From contig JAOUCV010000054.1 of assembly GCA_029859555.1 (NCBI GenBank), forward strand, positions 1 to 9,893: DNA of 9,893 nucleotides. Direction: 5' to 3'. The notes under the pieces were generated by a model, which searched no databases, had not been told where the DNA came from, and saw only the letters and a program-made list of their open reading frames with translations. Of the stretch, positions 5,885-9,893 are shown in pieces; the first letter of the stretch is position 1, and each line of letters begins with the position of its first letter. Position numbers and translations under genes: made by a program. The DNA comes from Gammaproteobacteria bacterium. GTDB taxonomy: Bacteria > Pseudomonadota > Gammaproteobacteria > UBA9214.

Positions 5885-7512
5885 CGCAAACCAAAGCTGA
5901 TTGTCTTGCTGGCCTTTTCCGTCGGCAGGCCGGCACGCGTGTGTGGATCATCATGGTTGGTGCTTGTATTGACCGCCACGGTATGGGCATCAACAAACTG
6001 GCCAAAACCCTGCAGGTAATCAATGCGCACACCCTTATCGGTCTTCAGCGCCATGCCACCGCGCGTTTCCAGTACGCTCTTACGATGTGCCTCAAGGTCT
6101 TTCCACACCAGCCTGGCCCTGTTGGTTCCGGTCACACCCAGGTGCGCATCTTCGGCGCGGTCGCGCATACGATCCGCCGCGGCACGCCATGCCTTGGACG
6201 GGATACAGCCACGCCACAGGCACTCACCACCCGGAAACGGTGAATCGTTTACAAGGGCAACCTTCAGCTTGTGAGCAACCAGGTCACGCGCGCAGTCTTC
6301 ACCGCCCGGACCACCGCCGATCACAACGACATCGTAGTCCCAGTCACCGTCCGGTATGGCCGAGGCACCCGGCCCCATCCAGTCTGACGGCTGTTCGATC
6401 AGGGTTTTCAGTGTTTGCAGGAAATTCGCAACATCGGCGCCGTTGATGACGCGGTGATCGGCGGTAATGGTAAAGGCACTGCCGTTCCCGGTATTGGAAG
6501 ATATTGCCAGGATCGCTGCCAGACCCGGCGTGGCAATGGCATCGAAATAACTGACGCCAAACATACCCATGTTGGAAATCTGGAACGTGGCACCGGTAAA
6601 TTCTTCCGGGTTGAGATGACGGGTGCGCGCGCGTGCCACCAGGTCTTTCCAGTCACCGTTCAGCTCTGACAACTCGCGAGATTCACAACCACGCAGAATC
6701 GGTACCACCAGGCCACCGTCATCAGCCGCCACTGCCATACCAATATCGGCCTGACTGCGCTCTATCAACTTGTCATCCGGCTGGTAACACCAGTTCATCT
6801 TCGGGTGTTGCAGCATCGCCAGGCCACAGGCCTTGGCAACGGCTACCGTAACCGATACGCCGGCAGACTTTGCCGCACCCATTAGTGATTCCAGGCGTAT
6901 ATGCGAACTGACGCGAAATGTCGGCATGGAAATGGATGATGCCATGGCGCGGGAAATCGCCTTTTCCATCGATTTCATCGGGCGCCCGTCACCCGCAACG
7001 GCAACTTCGAACGGCGCCGGAGCACGCTGCACATCATTTGATATCACCACGCCGCCCGGTCCGGAGCCGCTCAAGCGGTCAATATCCACACCCTGTTGTG
7101 CGGCCAGCTTGCGTGCCAGTGGCGACGCCTTGCTGCCCTGCGGCCTTGAAGTCGGTGCTGCTTTTGGGGCAAGTGCCGGTTTGCCGGCTGCCGGTGCCGG
7201 GGTAGCAGGTGTTGCGGCCGCTGCCGGCTGTGCCGATTGCCCGGCTTCACCCTGCACCACATCATCCTGTGACTCCACCAGGTAGGCAATTGGATGGGTA
7301 ACTTCAACTACCGCATCAATCGCGGCTATCGGGCCGGAGAGAAAACCGTCCCGAAAAACCTCCACATCCATGACCGCCTTGTCGGTCTCAACCGTGGCGA
7401 CAATATCGCCGCGCTTGACGGCATCACCAATATTCTTTTCCCAACTGACAAGCACGCCCTCCGTCATGGTATCGGAGAGTTGCGGCATTTTTATTACATA
7501 AGGTTCAGACAT
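5806..7512 (-). CDS. Dihydrolipoamide acetyltransferase (E2) fused to the N-terminal part of E3, frameshifted
   Basis: From the ATG at 7512 the frame encodes, in order, four segments. The lipoyl domain (1-80) has the lipoylated lysine K45 in VETDKAVMDVE. An Ala/Pro linker (about 90-125) leads to a peripheral-subunit-binding domain (129-162, KASPLARKLAAQQGVDIDRL). The catalytic acetyltransferase domain (about 168-376) ends with ADHRVINGADVANFLQ, with active-site H353. The start of an E3 flavoprotein (393 onward) has the FAD motif VVIGGGPGG (396-404) and the redox disulfide motif GGECLWRGCIPSK (C431 and C436). True similarity stops at about residue 541 (TISFG); the remaining 27 residues to the stop at 5806 are out-of-frame read-through. 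The E2 catalytic motif is HxxxNG rather than HxxxDG. By function it transfers acetyl groups from E1 through lipoate to CoA. The gene lies 24 bases after the E1 beta stop, with only a weak AAGAG as ribosome binding site. Confidence 0.9.
   Translation of the reverse strand: MSEPYVIKMPQLSDTMTEGVLVSWEKNIGDAVKRGDIVATVETDKAVMDVEVFRDGFLSGPIAAIDAVVEVTHPIAYLVESQDDVVQGEAGQSAQPAAAATPATPAPAAGKPALAPKAAPTSRPQGSKASPLARKLAAQQGVDIDRLSGSGPGGVVISNDVQRAPAPFEVAVAGDGRPMKSMEKAISRAMASSISMPTFRVSSHIRLESLMGAAKSAGVSVTVAVAKACGLAMLQHPKMNWCYQPDDKLIERSQADIGMAVAADDGGLVVPILRGCESRELSELNGDWKDLVARARTRHLNPEEFTGATFQISNMGMFGVSYFDAIATPGLAAILAISSNTGNGSAFTITADHRVINGADVANFLQTLKTLIEQPSDWMGPGASAIPDGDWDYDVVVIGGGPGGEDCARDLVAHKLKVALVNDSPFPGGECLWRGCIPSKAWRAAADRMRDRAEDAHLGVTGTNRARLVWKDLEAHRKSVLETRGGMALKTDKGVRIDYLQGFGQFVDAHTVAVNTSTNHDDPHTRAGLPTEKASKTISFGLRWSRPVRRPLCRQSRVRRKPLKTVVS
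5886..5949 (-). other. Frameshift junction within the E2-E3 fusion gene
   Basis: Upstream the conserved E3 sequence reads in one frame (KASKTISFG); downstream it reads in another (FAVVATGAPPFVPP). The downstream frame is closed by a stop at about 5948-5950, so the shift must lie between there and 5886. The best joint is the minus-strand GGTTTG at about 5887-5892. One added T there would give ISFGFAVVATGAPP, which is what an E3 protein should have at this point. With one base added the gene is 2640 bases (7512 to 4874), 880 codons including the stop. No canonical X-XXY-YYZ slippery heptamer is present in the right phase, so programmed -1 frameshifting has no sequence support. Confidence 0.85.
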
Positions 7513-7536
7513 TAAAATTTCGACTCTTTGCGTACG

Positions 7537-8517
7537 TCAGACACCAAACATGTTGCGCACTGCCTCGACGACATTATTCTCATCGGGCAGCGCAGCTTTC
7601 TCCATGGCATGGTTATAGGGAATTGGCACATTCAGCGCAGAAACACGCATGGGTGCAGCATCCAGTTCAAAGAAACATTCTTCATTAATAACAGCCATTA
7701 CCTCTGCACCCACACCAACTGCCGGCTCCGCTTCTTCTACAATTACGGCACGGTGGGTTTTGCTGACCGAGTTGCGGATACCTTCACGGTCCAGCGGGCT
7801 GAGTGTAAACAGGTCGACAACTTCTGCTTCAATGCCATGGTGTTTTGACAGCAGTTCGGCTGCCTTCAAACACCAGTGCACCGAAATATTATAGCCAAAC
7901 AGGGTGACATCCCTGCCCTCGCGGGTAATCTCGGAACCTTCCAGCGGATGAAAGTATTCATCTTCCGGCACATCACCGCGCATGTTGTACATCAACTCAT
8001 GTTCATTAATAAAAACAGGGTCGTTGCAACGTACTGCCGACTTCAGCAGGCCATAGGCCTGGCGCGGACTGGAAGGTGTTACCACACGCAGACCGGCAAT
8101 ACCCATGAACACTTTCTCCATGCGTGCCGAATGCTGTGAACCGAGCTGGTGTGCGGTACCGCCGGGTGAACGAATCACCACCGGCGCCTGCAACTGACCG
8201 CCGGACATGTAACGCACCTTGGCAGCCGTATTAAAAATCTGGTCCATGGCGAGCCAGGCAAAGTTCACTGACATGATTTCTATAATCGGACGCACTCCCA
8301 GAAAGGAGGCGCCTATACCCAGGCCGGTATAGCCGTTTTCGGAAATTGGCGTGTCGATAACACGCTGCTCTCCATACTTGTCATACAGGCCGGTGGTCGC
8401 CTTGTAGGTGCCACCAACCACACCGATATCCTCACCCATGGCAATGACCATCGGGTCATTGGCCATCTCTTCATCATGCGCACGCATGATCGCTTCCCAC
8501 ATCATGATGTCAGCCAT
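7537..8517 (-). CDS. pdhB: Pyruvate dehydrogenase E1 component, beta subunit
   Basis: The 326-residue protein begins MADIMMWEAIMRAHDEEMA and has the transketolase-like pyrimidine-binding domain (about 1-175) followed by the C-terminal transketolase domain (about 198-315). It contains MGEDIGVVGGTYKAT (27-41), and E60 in DTPISENGYTG fits the glutamate that activates thiamine diphosphate in E1 beta subunits. The RSPGGTAHQLGSQHSARME (116-134) and PSSPRQAYGLLKSAV (148-162) segments are typical. With E1 alpha it would form the alpha2-beta2 enzyme that decarboxylates pyruvate and acetylates the lipoyl domain of E2. Its ATG overlaps the E1 alpha stop codon (TAATG), implying translational coupling, and an AAGGGCGGGG stretch inside the end of the E1 alpha gene can serve as ribosome binding site. 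Pyruvate is the most likely substrate, but acetoin or branched-chain 2-oxoacids cannot be fully excluded. Confidence 0.93.
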   Translation of the reverse strand: MADIMMWEAIMRAHDEEMANDPMVIAMGEDIGVVGGTYKATTGLYDKYGEQRVIDTPISENGYTGLGIGASFLGVRPIIEIMSVNFAWLAMDQIFNTAAKVRYMSGGQLQAPVVIRSPGGTAHQLGSQHSARMEKVFMGIAGLRVVTPSSPRQAYGLLKSAVRCNDPVFINEHELMYNMRGDVPEDEYFHPLEGSEITREGRDVTLFGYNISVHWCLKAAELLSKHHGIEAEVVDLFTLSPLDREGIRNSVSKTHRAVIVEEAEPAVGVGAEVMAVINEECFFELDAAPMRVSALNVPIPYNHAMEKAALPDENNVVEAVRNMFGV

Positions 8518-9515
8518 TACTTTACCCCGCCCTTGACCCAGGGGTCATTATCCGCCAGTACAAAGCGCTCCACTTCAGACACTGGCGGTTCGGATGACTC
8601 GGTCGCATAACGGATAACCTCATCTTCAATTTCGTCCAGGATAGCGGTATCCATTTCCTTGTATTCATCCAGTGTCAGAGCACCCGATACAATCAGGCGG
8701 TCGCGTAACATGATGACCGGGTCGCGATCACTCCACATACGTTCTTCTGTTTTCGCACGGTAGGCGTTGGAGTCCGACATTGAATGTCCACGGTAACGGT
8801 AGGTCATCAGCTCAAGAAAATACGGGCCGTTACCGCCGCGCACATGCTTGATCGCCTTGCTTGCCGCCGTGAACACCTTGTCAAAGTCCTGGCCGTCTTC
8901 CTGCGCTGACGGAATGTTATAACCGGACACACGTTTGTACTGGTCAATCACTGCCGTTGACCGGTCAATGCGGGTACCAATGCCGTAGAGGTTGTTTTCA
9001 CACACATACAGCACCGGCAGATTCCAGATCTTGGCCATGTTCAGGGATTCATGAAAAGTGCCCTGGTTGTTGGCCGCATCACCCAGAAAACAGATACAGA
9101 TTTCATCACCGCCCTGCATCTGGATACCCTTGGCAATTCCGGCAGCCAGTGGAAAAGGCCCGCCGACCAGCGCATAACCGCCCATGAAACGGTTGGCAAC
9201 ATCGAATATATGCATGGAACCACCGCGCCCCTTGCTGACACCGGTCTCCTTGGCAAATAACTCGGCCATGACTTTTTTGGGATCGGAACCCGACTTGATC
9301 GCATGTACATGATCACGATAGCTGGTAATCACATAATCATGTCCGGGCTTTGCCGCCTCCAGCACACCAAAGGCACAGGCTTCCTCACCCGGATAGAGAT
9401 GCAGGAAACCGCCGATGTTACGTTCGACATAGGCCTCATAGCAGCGCTCTTCAAAGCGGCGGGCAAACAACATTTCCCGCAGCACACGTTTTTTATCTGT
9501 GTCTTTCATAATCAT
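8517..9515 (-). CDS. pdhA: Pyruvate dehydrogenase E1 component, alpha subunit
   Basis: The 332-residue protein has the E1 alpha dehydrogenase fold. It shows HLYPGEEACAFGVLEA (39-54), SYRDHVHAI (65-73), and KGRGGSMHIFD (95-105). A thiamine diphosphate/magnesium site spans LGDAANNQGTFHESLNMA (144-161) to ENN (173-175). YRYRGHSMSD (239-248) corresponds to the loop containing the catalytic histidine, here H244, and matches pyruvate-specific E1 alpha proteins better than branched-chain ones. The usual GDG of the cofactor motif is GDA here (145-147). It is the first gene of the operon, followed by E1 beta and E2-E3. Two starts are possible, ATG at 9515 or the third codon ATG at 9509; no ribosome binding site is evident before either, and the leader just upstream is A/T-rich. 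The protein works in the cytosol as half of the alpha2-beta2 E1. Confidence 0.93.
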   Translation of the reverse strand: MIMKDTDKKRVLREMLFARRFEERCYEAYVERNIGGFLHLYPGEEACAFGVLEAAKPGHDYVITSYRDHVHAIKSGSDPKKVMAELFAKETGVSKGRGGSMHIFDVANRFMGGYALVGGPFPLAAGIAKGIQMQGGDEICICFLGDAANNQGTFHESLNMAKIWNLPVLYVCENNLYGIGTRIDRSTAVIDQYKRVSGYNIPSAQEDGQDFDKVFTAASKAIKHVRGGNGPYFLELMTYRYRGHSMSDSNAYRAKTEERMWSDRDPVIMLRDRLIVSGALTLDEYKEMDTAILDEIEDEVIRYATESSEPPVSEVERFVLADNDPWVKGGVK

Positions 9516-9531
9516 TTTTTAAATAGTGTGG

Positions 9532-9550
9532 AAACAGTGAAGATCTGTTT
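9532..9550. repeat. Short inverted repeat in the dehydrogenase operon leader
   Basis: AAACAG (9532-9537) and CTGTTT (9545-9550) form a perfect 6-bp inverted repeat with a 7-base spacer, 17 bases before the E1 alpha start codon. It could be an operator half-site pair or a small hairpin near the ribosome entry region. Six-bp arms can occur by chance, so the functional claim is weak. Confidence 0.3.
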
Positions 9551-9576
9551 GACCGTGACCGTGCACGCCGGTTTCA

Positions 9577-9605
9577 CGTATAAAACAGGCCAGCAGACCT
9601 TGAAA
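9577..9605 (-). promoter_or_regulatory. Candidate promoter of the dehydrogenase operon
   Basis: On the minus strand TTTCAA (9605-9600) and TATACG (9582-9577) are spaced by 17 bases. They match the sigma-70 -35 and -10 consensus at about three and four of six positions. The expected start would give a leader of roughly 55 bases. The -35-like hexamer overlaps one arm of the inverted repeat at 9598-9631. It is the best-placed candidate seen in this interval, but the match is modest. Confidence 0.25.
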
Positions 9606-9631
9606 ATTGCCCATCCCCCTGAATTTCAAGG
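9598..9631. repeat. Inverted repeat CCTTGAAA/TTTCAAGG between divergent genes
   Basis: CCTTGAAA (9598-9605) and TTTCAAGG (9624-9631) are perfect 8-bp inverted arms with an 18-base spacer. Allowing one extra A on the left side, the symmetry extends by two more pairs into the spacer. Arm centres are 26 bp apart, about two and a half helical turns. It lies in the 188-base interval between pdhA and the rightward gene, overlapping the candidate pdh -35. That position suits a regulator binding site, though the regulator is unknown. It is not followed by a T-run that would make it a terminator. Confidence 0.4.
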
Positions 9632-9703
9632 AAACAGCAGTATCAGAAACACAGCAAGCGCGATATCATCAGCGTTTTGCGTTAACAGGTCAAGGCAAAA
9701 AGC

Positions 9704-9893
9704 ATGCATATCCCTTACAAGCACTCTGAAAATATCAAGCTGAATCAACATCTAAAGACCCCCACGAGAGCGCAGATCGACGCCCGGCAGGTGTCCCTGA
9801 TAATAACCCCGCAGAAGCCCGGCAAGGCGCTATGGGACACGCTCGCCTATGCGGAGGTACTGAAGCCACGTTACCAGCAACTCCAAAGCCAGC
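9704..9893 (+). CDS. N-terminus of an unidentified protein, possibly an M17-type leucyl aminopeptidase; cut by window edge
   Basis: An ATG at 9704 opens 63 codons that run off the right edge without a stop. The product starts MHIPYKHSENIKLNQHLKTP and later contains ARQVSLIITPQK and KALWDTLAYAEVLKPRYQQL. The ATG has AAGG 8 bases upstream, a reasonable ribosome binding site, and the gene is divergent from the dehydrogenase operon with a 188-base interval, as expected for a real gene start. The LWDTLAYAEVLKPRY stretch reminds me of the variable N-terminal region of gammaproteobacterial leucyl aminopeptidase family (M17) proteins. The catalytic domain would be outside the window, so this is a recollection and not a demonstration. 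A TATCAT hexamer at 9664-9669 could be its -10, without a clear -35. Confidence 0.6.
   Translation, partial: MHIPYKHSENIKLNQHLKTPTRAQIDARQVSLIITPQKPGKALWDTLAYAEVLKPRYQQLQSQ

Noticed and set aside
5880..5900. Programmed ribosomal -1 frameshift in the E2-E3 gene
   Set aside because: No in-phase slippery heptamer and no obvious following pseudoknot; a one-base sequence error or mutation is simpler.
5315..6019. Open frame of 234 codons on the plus strand across the E3 region
   Set aside because: It is antisense to conserved E3 coding sequence, with composition typical of a shadow frame.
9303..9743. Open frame of 146 codons on the plus strand overlapping the E1 alpha start
   Set aside because: It is mostly antisense to pdhA and covers the divergent promoter region; the frame opening at 9704 has a better ribosome binding site and composition.

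Overview
The window looks like chromosomal core DNA from a gammaproteobacterium of moderate GC content. This is an inference from three things: a GlxI with the E. coli nickel-type ligand set, a YpfJ-type metallopeptidase, and the overall style of the proteins. I see no mobile element, tRNA, rRNA, CRISPR array or phage gene. Coding density is high, and no gene-free stretch exceeds about 190 bases.

Layout from left to right. Bases 1-2145 are a leftward cluster. In transcription order it holds a YpfJ-type neutral zinc metallopeptidase, a fumarylacetoacetate hydrolase (FAH)-family enzyme, and the N-terminus of a sodium:solute symporter that runs off the left edge. A rightward gene at 2269-2967 encodes a single-pass membrane protein of unknown function; it is divergent from the metallopeptidase. 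Bases 3111-4750 are a leftward pair, argG (argininosuccinate synthase) followed by gloA (glyoxalase I). Bases 4874-9515 are a leftward pyruvate dehydrogenase-type operon: E1 alpha, then E1 beta (TAATG overlap), then a large E2 gene whose frame continues into an E3 flavoprotein. A strong intrinsic terminator sits directly after the E3 stop. At the right edge a divergent rightward gene starts at 9704 and leaves the window.

The most notable object is the E2-E3 gene. Lipoyl domain, subunit-binding domain, acetyltransferase core and dihydrolipoamide dehydrogenase are joined in one reading path of about 879 residues, with only about 15 residues between the E2 core and E3. In this sequence the path is broken by a one-base frameshift near 5888-5893, inside the E3 FAD domain. 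Adding one base restores a continuous protein that reads sensibly across the junction. It is either a sequencing or assembly error, a recent mutation, or, less likely, recoding.

How the genes work together: the E1 alpha, E1 beta and E2-E3 products would form a complete 2-oxoacid dehydrogenase complex, most likely pyruvate to acetyl-CoA. ArgG supplies argininosuccinate for arginine synthesis, and GloA removes methylglyoxal. The symporter and FAH enzyme may import and cleave a carboxylate, but the substrate cannot be read from sequence.
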